Source: Rostratula benghalensis (Eukaryota > Chordata > Aves > Charadriiformes > Rostratulidae). Taken from it: a stretch of DNA of 64,000 nucleotides. Under the pieces are notes generated by a model. It worked only from the letters and a program-made list of their open reading frames with translations. It was not told the origin of the DNA and did no database searches. Shown in pieces: positions 1 to 12,779 of this stretch; the first letter of the stretch is position 1, and each line of letters starts with the position of its first letter. The position numbers were made by a program, and so were the translations under genes. The stretch spans positions 1,720,797-1,784,796 of the forward strand of contig VXAI01000164.1 of assembly GCA_013399305.1 (NCBI GenBank), written 5' to 3'.

Positions 1-3000
1 TCCATCTCTCAGATCTTCAGGAGGATACAAATGTGTTGCTAAAGGCCCTCTGCTGTGACTGCAAAGAAAAGTTTTTTATTGCTTTCCACTAAGCGGTGAA
101 AAGTAGTTGATGTCATTTAGCAAGTTGTTTCTCCAGCATTGTGAACAGAATTTCCTCTGTCCCCATTTTGGACAGTTCTCTCAACTAGGGTGGAAGCAAA
201 GAATTTATAGTGCTAAGGGGAGTACCAGTGACCTCTATATACATTACCATCTGAGAAATATGATGTTTCAATGATTAAATCTGAATAGACATGAAAGGTT
301 CTCACCCCAAAAAAGAAAAAGGGAAAAAAAGAAAAAAAACCCTAACCCAGCAATGAAATAACTAAGAGGAAACAAAATAAACCTCTTCAAAGCCTAGGTC
401 TCTGTATGCATGTGTCCTATGCATGCAGCATCTACCATTATTACTAATATATTCTTCCATTCCCCGTAACCATATATGTATCTTTATGACCCTTATGCTC
501 CTGGCTCAGCTTATGCAAGGCTGAGAACTAGTGAATTAAAGTGGTGAGAGAAGCTTATGGCAGTTGCTCAGGTTCACACAGTGGGAATTGGACTCCACCT
601 CTTTTGTTGAGGTGGTATGTTTCCATGAAGAACTTCAGATGGCAGAACTGGCTCCAGCAGCTCCACAGATTTTTTGGTGACTTTAGTATAGCTGGGAAAA
701 AGAAAGTTATTCCTTTTCAATAAGTTCAATAGGCAGCAATGTGTGTTTGAGTAGATGCATAACTGATTTTGCTTCACAGAGAGAAGAACTGAAGACCTGA
801 GGAAAGTGGCAGTGTGCTGGGCTTCTGAAAACCCACATCACATTTCAGCCCAACAAAAGGACTCACCACACTCTTCTGGACACCTGCTCTGAGCTTAGTA
901 CCTTCACAGACTACTTTTTACCATTTTTTTTTTTTTGCTACTGGTAACTCCTCTCAATGAAAACCATTGCACATTCAGCCTCTTTTGGATGGAAGAGACA
1001 GATGGATGATGGGCATTCATATTTACTATCAGCTAAAAATTTCACATGTAGAAAAAGTGCTGAGACTGAAAATTCAAGATGCTATTACAATAAAGTTTTG
1101 CAAGCACTGTAAGTAAAAGGCTAGAGCCACTTCAGATCAGATTGCTAGCTGTTAGTTTAGTACTTACCTTCCAAGAACCAGACTACAAAAAACTTTTCCC
1201 CCTATTTATATATAAGGTCCATGCTCTATTGCACAGGTGGCAGCAGCTTTCTTTGAAGCCATAATGCAAGCAGGAAGCAAGCAGTTGGCAATTGTGGCAA
1301 GCATTTGGCAAGTAAATTCAACTCTCATTGGAAAAAATCTCTGGATTAAAATCTTTTATCATGTGGCTGTGAACAAAGTCCTTAAAAAAATGAATTCTTA
1401 TGTTTTTGGGTTTGTTGTTTTTTTTTTTCTTGTGGCAAATAGCTTTAAAATGAGCAATACACAGGTCGTAACTTTACTGAAAAATTCTGAGATTACTGAA
1501 CAGTCTTAAAGGGCAGTCTTTACTGCCTTTCAATTGGCTGGAGAGCCAAAACCATTGCTCTATCTATGATGCATCATGTGGTGCAGTAGCCATTGAATGC
1601 TCCCAAGCTGACATCACATAGTACAATTCACCAAGGCACTTGCACTCAGTCACCTTCCCAGTTTTTCCCTCCTTTCTCTGTGGACAGGACAATATAGATC
1701 CCGCAGTCTTTGTACTTATTAGTGACACCAGTGGTGCAGATGAACTGATGCTAGCCAGGCAAGGGACAAAATACCTGAAGTGCTGCTGTGGTTTCCTGCC
1801 TTACAAGCCATTTTAATTTAGCAGCCTCATGTTCTTAGGTTTTAAAATACCTGATCATTTTGCACTTGCCCTTTGTTAAATTCCTGGGATGAAAGTTGTC
1901 AATTTGAGAATTGATTGCCAGTGACTAGGTAGGCTGAATAATGTATAATATTGTCAGAGCTCTTCAACATCAGCCAAAATTGATCTCATCATCTGATCAA
2001 GTGATGCTGATCTGCTTGAAATGTGGTTTTAGATGGAGTCTCTATGCTTCTAAATCAGTATCTGTGTCACCACCGCATCCACCACTACTGCAAAAAAAGC
2101 ACTAGGGAGCAGCATTATGGTGGAATTAGAACTAGACTCTCACTGCAACATGTGAGGTCATAATAGAGCAACAACAGCAAACCTGCATGAACTGTCAACC
2201 TCCACACTGTTCTATGGAAACAAACTTGGATCTCAGAGGGCACTGCATCAAACACTTTCACCTTGCTGCTAAAGAAACTGCAGTGCAACGGAAACAACAC
2301 TTCCAGAAACAGCATGTTGCTAAAAGGAAGGATTATGCAAAGCTGACACAAAAATTGGAATGAAATGGAAAATTTCAACTTGACAGAACCATGACAGAAT
2401 TAAAACAAAGAATGTTGAAAACTTGTGTAACTAAGACACTTCCAGAAGAGTTTTAATGTTCAATGTTATCATAACATTTTCACAGCCCCAACATGACTTG
2501 TGTTTCAGTATTATCAGCATTCTGGAGAGAAGGGCTCTTCTCTCTGAGCTCACAGAGTTGTTATTTCGTATTTCTGAAAGCACCCCTGAAAATTAATTTT
2601 GAATTCCTTCCATTTCCATAAAAAATCTGTACAATAAATATCCATTGTGGTCTGCTGCTATATTAAAGAGAAATTCAATGTAAAATGTAGAAAGTTAGTG
2701 AACTCTTCCCAACAAAATCCACATTTACCCTCAGATCAATGACAAGTCACTTATGGGTAAACATAACCTGGGCTCACTGAGCTGCAAATCTGTTTTCTGA
2801 TTTCTGTTATGCCCCTTACTGTGGTGTATTAGGTATAGGCAGAATATAAAAGAGTCACTCTATGAAGCTGAATGTTCCTCCTCCAACTTATGCCATCAAC
2901 ATGCATGCTAGAGGTTTAAAACTAAATATAATCTCAATACTGGCGTATTTCTTTGTGTTAGCCCAGGTGAAGATACATGGGATTTTAGGACATTTGGTGC

Positions 3001-3176
3001 AGGAAGGGTTTTGTATAGAGATGAGCATTGTGTTTTAATCAGAGAGGTAGGAATGATGAGTTGGTCTCCATTGGTAGTGAGTACTACACCTGGAATGAAC
3101 TGGTAGATGGTACAGTGACTTTTCAGAGAAGTTATATGACAGGTTACCAAGTCTTTTCCTTGGATTTTCATATTTA
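1..3176. other. gene-free stretch, nothing recognised
   Basis: AT-rich DNA with short homopolymer runs and only short chance reading frames. I see no splice-flanked coding segment, RNA gene or transposon that I can name. Confidence 0.5.
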
Positions 3177-4518
3177 AGAATCAAACAATTACAGAAAGGT
3201 TAAAGTTGGAAGGGACCTTAAAGATCATCAAGTTCCAACCCCCCTGCCATGGACAGGGACACCTCCAACTAGATCAGGTTGCTCAAAGCCCCATCCAGTC
3301 TGGCCTTAAACACTTCCAGGGATAGAGCATCCATAACTTCTCTGGGCAACCTGTTCCAGTGCCACACCACCCTCACAGTAAAAAAATTCTTTCTGGTATC
3401 TAATCTAAATCTCCCCTCTTCTATAGTAAAGCCATTACCCCTTGTCATGTTGCTCCACTTCCTGACAAAGAGTCCCTCTCCAGCTCTCCTGTAGGCTCCC
3501 TTCACATGCTGGAAGTCTGCCATAAGGTGTCCCTGGAGCCTTCTCTTCTCCAGGCTGAACAAGCCTGGCTCACTTCAGCCGATCTTCACAGGAGAGGTGC
3601 TCCATCCCTCTGATCATCTTCATGGCCCTCTGTTGGACCTGTTCCAACAGGTCCAAGCCCTTTCTGTGTTGGGGACTCCAGAGCTGGACACAGTACTCCA
3701 GGTAGGGTCTCATGAGAGCAGAGTAGAGGAGTAGAATCACCTCCTGCTACCTGCTGACCACGCTTCTTTTGATGCAGCCCAGGATGCATTTGGCTTTCTG
3801 GGCTGCAAGTGCACACTGCTAGCTCATGTTCAGCCTCTCATCCACCATCACTCCCAGGTCCTTTTCCTCAGGGCTGCTGTCCACCCAACCTGTATTTGTG
3901 CTTGGGTTTGCCACATCCAAGGTGCAGGACACTGCACTTGATTTGGTTGGACTTCATGCAATTTGCACTAGCCCACCTCTCAAGCCTGTCCAGGTCCCTC
4001 TGGGTGGCATCCCTTCCTTCCAGCATGTCTACCACACCACCGACCTTGGTGTCATCAGCAAACTTGCTGAGGGTACACTCTATCCCACCTTCCGTGTCTT
4101 TGACAAAGATGGTCCCAGTACCGACCCCTGAGGAATGCCACCCATTACTTGCTGCCACTTGGACATTAAGCTGTTGACCACAACCCTTTCAGTGCAGCCA
4201 TCCAGCCAGTTCCTTATCCAGAGAGTGGTCCATCCATCAAATCTATGACTTTCCAGTTTTGAGATCAGGATGTTGTGTGAGACAGTGTCAAATGCCTTGC
4301 ATAAGTCCAAGTAGATGAGGTCTAATTGTTCTGCCCTTGTCCACCAAGTCTGTGGCAGTATCGTAAAAGGCCACCAAATTTGTCAGGCAAGATTTGCCCT
4401 TAGTGAAGCCATGTTGGCTGTCTCCAATCACCTCCTTGTTTCCCACATGCCTTAGCAGAGATTCCAGGAGGATCTGCTCCAGGACCTTGCCAGGCACAGA
4501 GGTTTTCTCTCTATTCAA
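3177..4518 (-). mobile_element. CR1 LINE fragment, 5'-truncated, with reverse transcriptase relics
   Basis: Read on the minus strand this is the 3' half of a CR1 non-LTR retrotransposon. The left edge is the CR1 3' UTR, with the hallmark GGTTGGAAGGGACCTT-like block near 3200-3225. Going right, broken frames encode CR1 reverse transcriptase pieces: a FADDTK catalytic-site block (near 4040-4070), an IPQGSVLGP block (near 4115-4145) and a [12 protein letters not shown] block (near 4275-4310). The frames are shifted against one another, so no functional protein is made. The 5' end is cut off in the RT domain near 4518, the usual outcome of incomplete reverse transcription. Confidence 0.93.
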
Positions 4519-7500
4519 TGAAGATAATAATTAGCTATGTAGCATGAGGCCAATCCAGGTGGGACTGAAAGCAGCTCTAGTTTAACTAATCCTGATTAGG
4601 AGTTTCAAGGTAAACATCCTGGAATTATTAAAGATCTTTATACTAGAGGAGTGAATATCTACTCCATTATTGAAGAGGCTAATGAAACTGTTTCTAGCTT
4701 GTGAACTCAGATTACTGGTCAAAACTGCTGCTTTAAGATAGGATTATGTTACAGCCAGAGTATCCCTTAAAAATACAGCCTTCTTGTATGCACAGTCTAT
4801 GGAGAAAATTTGCATCATCATGTAATAGACTCTTAGAAAATTAATCCAATATATAACTTCACAAGAAACATCCAGCATCTGACAAAAATAATCTTTTGTC
4901 ATTCATAATTGTGTTGCATATTCCTGTCCTCAAATTTAAGTACAGAAACTGAGACAAAGCTGACAAGTTTGGACAAACCAAAGGTGATTTTTATTCAGTA
5001 TGTAGTTTTCCCAGAAAAAAAAATAATCACACATGTAAACTCTCTTTTGGCCAATCTGAAATTCATTTATTTCATTTAAGATGTATAAAGAAGAAGGCAA
5101 TTTCTGTAAAGATACAGAGATAAGCATAAAAACAAATGCATAGGTTTGGTGCCTGAGAAAGCCAAAGGGTTTTCTGAGAGGTGGCATGTTCTTGACATGC
5201 TAACACATCCTGCCCCAGGAAGCAATCACTGTGCAGAGGTGGGAAGGCTGCATAGCTCTGCTCATAGCGGCTCCCTCACTGGCAAAATTCATATGTCTGT
5301 AAACGCGAATCCAAGAAATGCACATTAAACTTAAAAAGAAATAGATCTGCCTCATCCAATTTTTTTCAGAGTCTTCAACATCCAAACAAAGCAGCTTGAA
5401 ATCTTACATTCTAAGTGCTGTACTGTAAATCTTGCTGTCAGGGTGAAAATTTAAAGATGAATTTAAAGACCATTTTAAGATGTGGAGCTTAGACTTCTTT
5501 TCTTCAACAAATAGCCCTTGCGAGAAGCAGTATCACACTTGTGGGCAGCGGGAGCCTGAGATTACATAAAGCATGGTAAGAAAGGAGCTTACTTCAGCTG
5601 TTTAACTTTAGGGAAGGTACAAGGAAGTGTTTTTATCTCAACTGAAAGAGCACACTCGATCATTGTCTTTAATCTCTGGTTTTATGTATTTTATATAGCA
5701 GAGGCTTCCGAGTTTGTTTTGCGGCTTTTGTCACACGCTTTCTTTCTGGTGGAGATCCTGTTCCAGCAGAGGACAGCAGGTTGTGTCCCCAGCATCAACA
5801 CCGGTTAAACGGGTAGGATTTTGAACAGCTTGCTTCTAGATTTAGTAGGGGACAGGTGAAAATGCAGCCTTGTGGATGTCACAAAACAGTCAGACCAATT
5901 TTTCCAATTTAAAGAAAATTGACCTTGGTAGGTGCCAGTCTGAGCAACATGAATGTGCCAACAGCAATGGGTGAGGAAAAAAATTAATGATCCCTCACCT
6001 CCTAATGCAGGAGTGCATTTATGCAAGGTAAATGTAAGCACATGACTGGCAGCTGAGGGAGCAGACCAGCCTTGCCTCAGCCTCTGAGGCAGCCAGCATG
6101 CATTTTTGTGTCCTCATAGCCAAGGCTGGGTATGGCTGCATGCTGAAAACAAGTTTGGCAAAATTCATCTGTAGAAGATAAGGCCAAGGCAACTGCTTTA
6201 ATCCTTTAGCAGAGTACTAAATAAATGGAAATTAGCTGCAGCTAGTGGGATGCTACCCTGTGCACCCATTTTTCAAGGACTGTCCCCAGCTGAGCCTGGT
6301 GCAGGGCAGGCTGGTGGGACACTGGTGGCTGGGTGACTCCCTGTGATTTTTCCAAGAAAGTATTTGCTTAATTCTTGCTGAATTAAAAGCAACTCCCAAT
6401 GACAATAGTGGAAATGAGGCTTTCTTCTCTGAGGTGTGGCCTTAAAATAAATATGATCCACCTGAAGCTTTCAGGTGAGAGAGGGAGGACAGTGAGGCAG
6501 TGAAAAATGAGAAGGGAAGAGTAAAAAATTACTGCTTTGAAGCATCACGGCATAAAAAACTGAGAAGAAATGATTTGCACTTAAAAATAACATCACCATG
6601 AAATTATAATTCCTTCCTATGGATTTCCCACTTTTTGAAGTATGTTTTGCATAGAGGGTTGAGAGGAAGAGAGTTTTAGATCCTTTTTATACAACTAATG
6701 TGACTGCCATGTATCCTTTATTTGGGCACCCCTACCCTCAGCAGCATTGCCTCTGTCAGAAAAAAATTTGAAATGCTTATGAAGATACTAAGCTCACAGC
6801 AGATGGCAGCATACATCAAAATTTTGCCTACATCCTATGTTTAAAAAACATTAAGTATATACTGAACAGTTCATGCCTCGGCCACCAGAAGTGGGTAATG
6901 TGAAGAGAGTTAGGGTTCTAATTGCACTCTTGGCTATTTGAGGGGAGGTTACTAAGGAGATGCAGCTTCCTCAGCAGAGAAGGGCAATCTCAGGCACCCA
7001 GGAGCACGGTCAAGAGCATCCATATGCCTCTCCAGGTCTCTTCTGGTGGGGGCTGGCCCCAGCTCCCCACACTGCGTGGCTGTGCTGTGTACTGGCTCTT
7101 CAAACTATAAGATGCCCTGTAAATCACAACCTTAGGCTTTCTCGTGCTTTTATATATTTAAAAGTGATATATTTTATATTTTTAAAATATTAAAGGATTG
7201 CAATGAAATAGCAGTAGGATGTTACCTCAGAGCTGTGTTTGATTCAGAGAGTTCTGTTGAACGGTATATTATCCACATCTCCAATTACCTGGTTAGGCTC
7301 TTCCCATCTGAGGCTGCAGCTATAATTGGACAATAGCAGCGAAAAAGAACTTTTCTCTACAATGGCAGAAATAAAAAAAAATATTTAGAGATTTAGCAAC
7401 CTTCCCTTTTACTATCACCTTTACTAGGACTAGAATGGTATCACAACTTACAGGCCTCAGGGCAAAAATAAAACTGTCACATAAAAATATTTCTGTGCAG

Positions 7501-10500
7501 GTACCCAGTGCCAGACACTTACAGCCATGTGCAACTACCCATTAGACAGCTTAAATTGAAGAAACCCTGAAAGTCAGTAAGAAAATGGAAGTTAAGCCTC
7601 TTTGGAAGCAAATCTCTTCATTGTACCGTGGCTACAGTGAGAGTGAAGGGGTAAGCTCTCTTATTTATAGTTTCCTTCACCTCCTCCTCCTGCTTCTCTC
7701 TGCAAGAGGAGTAAGGCCAGTGGGAGCTGCAGTCAGGCTCTGCGTCCCTGCCCCTCTGTGGCTCTGTGTCCCCACATCCACCCACACCATGATAATCCCT
7801 GCTTTTTATAGTGCCTCCTCTGCAATACCCCTAGATCCTCTCCACCTCTCAAGACCTATTTCTTGCCTCACAAGCCCTTTGCTTTCTCTACCCCCTGTAT
7901 CCCTAATATCCCTAAACACCCATATTCCCTCCCCTTGTGCCACTGGCTGCTCCTCATGTTCCCATGCCATGACATCCCTGGGCAGGAGGCAGGACAACCA
8001 CCAGCCAGCAGCTGGCCATCCCAGAAGCCAATCCACTGAAGCCAAACCAAAGCATGAAACCTCCTTGCTTTTCCCTCAGTGGGGACAGTCGTTCAGATCT
8101 CTTTCCTCCTCCCAGCTACAAATTTGCCCAAAACTTTTCAGAAGTTGGTAAGAATGTTTCAATAATTTCTCCTCCAGTTTCTCTCTCAAGTTTATTTAAA
8201 ACATCCAACAGGCTTAGGAGCCAGATAGGAGGGGGGCAGATGCTGCCCTCTTGCCAAAAAAAGGGCAAAATCCCACAAGTATCCTCAAGTTATGGGATAG
8301 TTTCAAGACTTCATTCACTCCCAAAGGTAGCAGCCTCTCCTCTTTCTCAACTCTTCATCCCCCTGGGGCAATGCCTCCAGTCATGCTGCCCTTGCAGCCC
8401 CAGTTGGTCCTTGGGTATTCTTGTGCTTTTCCTGATGGTGTCATGCACAGCAGTGCCCGGTTCTCTGCTCCGGGGAGAGGTGAGCAGCCCCCCTCGTTGA
8501 CCATAATGCCCAGGCACCATGCACTTCTCGTTCCTTGGGCAACCACAGCCCCACTGGTCACCCGGTCCTTCATCCTCAGAGAATCAAGCTTTCAGGGTGT
8601 TTGTCTTTGTGGATGAAGGGGAATAAAGAATGAAACCTCAAAAAGGCAGGTAGGCTTGAAAATAAACATCAGCCACAACACCGACAAAACAAACAAACAA
8701 AGCTTTGGAAAAGATAAAGAGCTTTATGGCCATGGTTCTTTTTCAGCATTCCTCCAGGACCTTGCCTCTCCCCGCAGCTCACAGCCCAGGAGAGCCACCA
8801 AAGAGTGTGTTTGGTGAAGATCAGATTCCACAGAGAAAACCAAGCCCAGACCAGCAGCTGCAGAGGCAGAGCACTTCTCACTGCCTCAGGCGGCTGCAAG
8901 AGCCCCATGATGGAGGCCCTGCGTCTGTCAGACAGACTCAGAGCCATTGCCTTCCCTGTCAGCAGCAGGCTGAGTAAACCGGGAGCATCCCAGTTTACAT
9001 CTTGCCAAATGCCAGCTCATTATCCCTGGCAGCCCTGCCTGCCATGTAATTCTAGGTACAGCACATGAGTGCTACACTGGGATCAACATTTCCCACCTTT
9101 CTGAATTTGAAGACCACAGAGTCTTTTTAAATAAAACTAGGGACCATCTCACACCATGCAGACAATATTTTTTAAAATTTATTTACAAGTAGAGATGCTT
9201 CTTTATTTATGCTAATTTCCTTTTTCTGATATCCATCTGTACACATGGAGATGTGTTCATACTTATACAGAATTTTTTCTGCTGTGCAGATCACCCACTG
9301 GTCTCTAACAGACTGGGACTGGAGGTTCAGAAAAGCCACTCCAGGTGATTAATTAATTCCCCTTCATGTGCCTGTAGGTTGGCAAACAAGTGTTGACCAC
9401 CAACTCCTCTGGGACTTGAAGCTGCTTATCCCTGCCTGAGGCATGGGTGAGCTAAAAAGGGAATGGCAATTGCTGTTCCCAGACGCCCTGACAGCTGCTG
9501 GCATCCCTTAGGGAGGCAGCAGGGAGAACACTGTGAGACCCATCCTCATAGAGACCTATCATGAGGGATCTGTCACCCGCTAGAATTGCAATACACGCCC
9601 TGAAGTGTGGAGACTACAACAGAGCAGGGACAGACCCGGGGCCAGGGGAGAGCCCCCAGCCCACACCGTCAGCTTTCCCCCAGGAAGGGTCCCTGAAGCT
9701 CTGCAAGGGCTACCTGTACCCAAGGGCTGCCTGTACCCCTGGACTGCCTGCATCACAAGGGCCTGCCTGTACCCAGCTTGTGCCATCCTGGCATAACTCC
9801 TCCACCTTTGCTGTGGAGCAGGCGGCAATGCCACCCCTTTTGCCACACTTGACCATGCTCTGCCATGTTCACTGAGCTGTTATCAGTCCCTATAGGTAAC
9901 ACCTGCAACTGCAGACAGTGTAATATTTTAAAGGCCTTTCCTTCAGCAAGAGAAACCACAGACACACATGGGAACCTGAGCTCCTCCAGATTGTTTTGCT
10001 GATGATGTTTTTGCAGCATGAAGGAGAGAAGTGCAGCTCCACCTGATCCATAATCCTGATTTTCCCCAGAGCTACTGACAACCTCTGTGTGCTGTATAGC
10101 TAGGTGGTAAGAGCCAAGAGTCAAGGGGCTGTATGACTGCTCCCTAGCCATTTGTTTGGGAGTACAATTCTACCAGGCACTGTTAAACTGTTAAAAGAAA
10201 GGAGATGTAATAACAAACCCCTCTGCAAATCTGTTCATGCTTGGCTCTGTGCTCATATGCCTCACTAAAGAAGAAGCCCCATTTCTTGCTTTTTTTCCCA
10301 GCACCTGCATCCTCTGCTCATTTTGAACCTGGACTGAGCATTATTTGAAGGCCCTCCATCACCTGCATAATTTAAGAATGAAATAAAAAATATTGCTGTT
10401 CACACACATAAAAGCATTGACTTGGTGATTCACTGTGTTGAAGATAACTTATTCAGCAACTGGCAGAACAAACACCCAGTGATAAACGAGAGCCAGGCTA

Positions 10501-10726
10501 GAACTGGTGAGAATGGCCAATCCCATGGTTGAACCTCCCTACCACACAGACCTGACACTGAACTGGGGTATCTTCGCCAGCCTTTACCAAGGATCAGACA
10601 CCTGCCTGTTCATAGGACACCAAATATGCCAACTACATGTTAATCAAAAGTGACTAAAAAAATAAAACAGTCATAAAATCCTCCTCAGGCAAATGTAAAC
10701 GTGAATCTTTTGACAAACAAAACTGA
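4519..10726. other. gene-free stretch; one degenerate minisatellite
   Basis: No exon I can support. The segment from about 7.6 to 8.6 kb is richer in GC and has an open frame of 188 codons (7585-8151). It has no recognisable domain and reads as low-complexity Leu/Ser/Pro-rich sequence. A small repeat array at 9705-9774 is listed separately. Confidence 0.5.
9705..9774. repeat. degenerate 17-18-bp minisatellite
   Basis: The unit AAGGGCTACCTGTACCC at 9705-9721 is followed directly by a near-identical copy at 9722-9738 (one change). A diverged copy and then an 18-bp copy at 9757-9774 follow. It encodes nothing recognisable. Confidence 0.7.
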
Positions 10727-10733
10727 TATAAAA
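10727..10733 (+). promoter_or_regulatory. TATAAAA motif upstream of the candidate relic signal-peptide exon
   Basis: A TATAAAA heptamer lies 87 bp before the ATG at 10814. Such motifs occur by chance in AT-rich DNA. It is listed only because it precedes a signal-peptide-like reading frame 1.8 kb upstream of a trefoil-domain relic on the same strand. Confidence 0.2.
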
Positions 10734-10813
10734 TAAAAACCTCCACAGGGACTTTTTTCCTGTGGACGCATATCCAGCCTAAAGTCCTTAGACGGAGACC
10801 AGCTGTCAATAAG

Positions 10814-10921
10814 ATGTTGCTCTGGCTACTCAGCACCTTGCTTGCTGTGGGGCTCAGCAGCACCCTAGAGAGAAAGTGCAGGAGTTTGCATATAAGCACC
10901 CAGCCCTTGTATCAGTCATAA
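10814..10921 (+). pseudogene. candidate decayed first exon (signal peptide) of the trefoil relic
   Basis: A 35-codon frame starts with ATG and reads as a hydrophobic leader (MLLWLLSTLLAVGLSS, then TLERK), ending at TAA 10919-10921. Aligned without gaps to the TFF2 leader of this window, residues 7-22 share 8 of 16 positions, including LST, LS, E and K. Several codons are identical (CTC, ACC, CTC AGC, GAG, AAG). No convincing splice donor follows; the best is a weak GTGCAG after 10874. Signal peptides are low-complexity, so this similarity could be chance. The main argument is its position, 1.8 kb upstream of and on the same strand as the degenerate trefoil exon. Confidence 0.25.
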
Positions 10922-12587
10922 AATCAAGCTCTCTGAAGTGGAAGTGAGTCTGCACTATGTAGAGGTGCTGCTAAATAATATATTTCATAGAGGGGCTTGC
11001 TTCATTATCAAGAAATACTAAGCATTAAGTGAATATTGCCCTTGAGGCTGTAAAGATATGTGCAGAGGTAAAACATAATTTGGTACAGGAACATGAAAGA
11101 CACAGCAAATTAAGACATTTTCCATGCTGTTCCTGTCAGAAGGAGAGAGAGGAGAGATCAGGACACCAGTGATTTGTGTTTCTTTTAGCCATGGTAGCAT
11201 GGTCGCAGGCAGGTCTGCTTTCCCAGAAATGCAGCAGCTCAAAACTAACATTTTTATGAATCTGATCAGGAGTTACTGCAGCTTTTTTTTTTTTTTTTTT
11301 TCCTTGAGTTGGTGAAAATCGGATTTAGATTTCAGTTCAAGCCATTTAGCAGCTTGAAGAGAGCAGTCCCTTTCTGCTACAACAGACTCAGGGATTGAAG
11401 GTATGGAGCTGCTCTCAGACTCTGTATGGGTGCCCCTCACTCTGTTATGTATGTGACACTGGGAAAAGTAAAGTGTCATTGAGAACATCCCTAAAGGATT
11501 ACTTTACAGGAAGTCTAATCAATTTTCATTCTCCAAGTTAAACGAACTCCAAAAATAAGCCTATATCCAGATGTAAAGAGGATTTTCTGAATGTTTAGTT
11601 AATCTAGTATTAATAATAAAAGTAAGATTTATTTAAATAAATTTCCACGGCATCATCCTGTATAATCTCTGCTGTACAGAGCTCAGAGATGTTCTTTATG
11701 CAGGTGCCTTCATCTCTCCTGGCAGAGAAGAACCATTGAGTCAGTCAGAGGGTCTCTCAGGTGGTTAGAGTACGATGTGTATGGACAGTACTCTACAAAA
11801 TCTGTAAAAAGGATTCCTGCTGATGTTCATGCCCAGGCAGGGTGCAACAAGCTCTCATGACTCAGACCTCTGGACCACGCAGGTAGCTCCGTCTCAAACT
11901 CTGGTCCCTGGGGCAACCTCAGCGAGGGGGCTGTCACAGAGCTTTTCCAGCAGATGGAGGGGAAAAGGCTTGGCTTTACCTCCAAGGGGGCTGAAGGCAC
12001 CTCATTGACCAAGCCCGTCCATGCACATGAGCCCTCTTCGCTTTTCACAGAGACTGTCCCTGGCACATTGCCCACAGTTTTGGTGGCGTCCTTCTCACAT
12101 TACAGTCATACTTTGCTTCATGTTTACACCTAACCAGATTTTAAAGCTTGATATCAACAACTTGCCACTGCTGTCAGCAGGCTGTTTCCACAGGGCAGAA
12201 GAGCAGTGTCACCCCCTCGGAGGCTCCTCAGGGTGACATCAGTCTGCACATCATTATGGCCATATGACCAGATAGGTACCAGGGATTAATGTGAAGAGAG
12301 AGAGACTACTAAATTGTGAAGATTAGCATATTAGCCAACACTACAACCTACTTCACTAAGTAGCACTTTGCTTAAAGGATTGACCCCTGTTGGGACTATT
12401 TATAGTGGAAGGCAATACACCCCTGAGTTCACAGCTATGTTTGATATTTCACTGGGCAGACCAAATACCAAATGCTGGGGTGGCTGCATTGATTAGTTAG
12501 GAAAAAAATATTTTTGCATCTCTATGCTTTTGCATATTTTTATATAAATGCATGTATGTATATGTGTGCATACGTTTGTGTGGCATA

Positions 12588-12602
12588 TAGATATATATAT
12601 AC
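12588..12602. repeat. short AT dinucleotide run
   Basis: A TA-rich run just upstream of the trefoil relic acceptor. It has no function I can infer. Confidence 0.5.
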
Positions 12603-12630
12603 ACGTTGTTTACCTCATTCTTTGCTTTAG

Positions 12631-12779
12631 ACATACTCTAACTAATTTGGTATGCACCCAAAAGTAAGGGAAAACCATGGGTACCTAGGCATTACAGAGT
12701 CATTACAGTGCTTACAACAGATATGCTGCTTTGACACAGCTACCTCACATCTGCTCTGGTGCTTCGGACCTGTCTCCAG
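12631..12779 (+). pseudogene. degenerate trefoil-domain exon (TFF-family relic, at the TFF1 position)
   Basis: A pyrimidine-rich acceptor (ending TTTGCTTTAG at 12630) and a CAG|GTGG donor-like site enclose 149 bp; TFF2 exon 2 here is 147 bp. Inside, the frame from 12667 reads R-E-N-H-G-Y-L-G-I-T, then Q-C, four residues, C-C-F-D, then eight residues and W-C-F-G-P. The spacing from the third cysteine through CC to WCF is exactly that of a trefoil domain. Losses: the first cysteine is absent, the second is His (CAT at 12676), both hallmark prolines are Leu, and there is one extra codon in the loop before the third cysteine, within a CATTACAG direct repeat. In-frame TAA at 12643-12645 and a frame clash with a phase-1 intron argue for a pseudogene. 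Strand and position upstream of TFF2 match mammalian TFF1, but it could be another TFF duplicate. Confidence 0.75.

Noticed and set aside
3868..4518. Minus-strand frames with reverse-transcriptase motifs as a host gene
   Set aside because: They are frameshifted CR1 LINE relics, annotated as a mobile element.
7585..8151. 188-codon open frame on the plus strand, the longest in the window
   Set aside because: No domain, Leu/Ser/Pro-rich low complexity, overlapping frames on the other strand in the same GC-richer patch, and no splice or promoter support.
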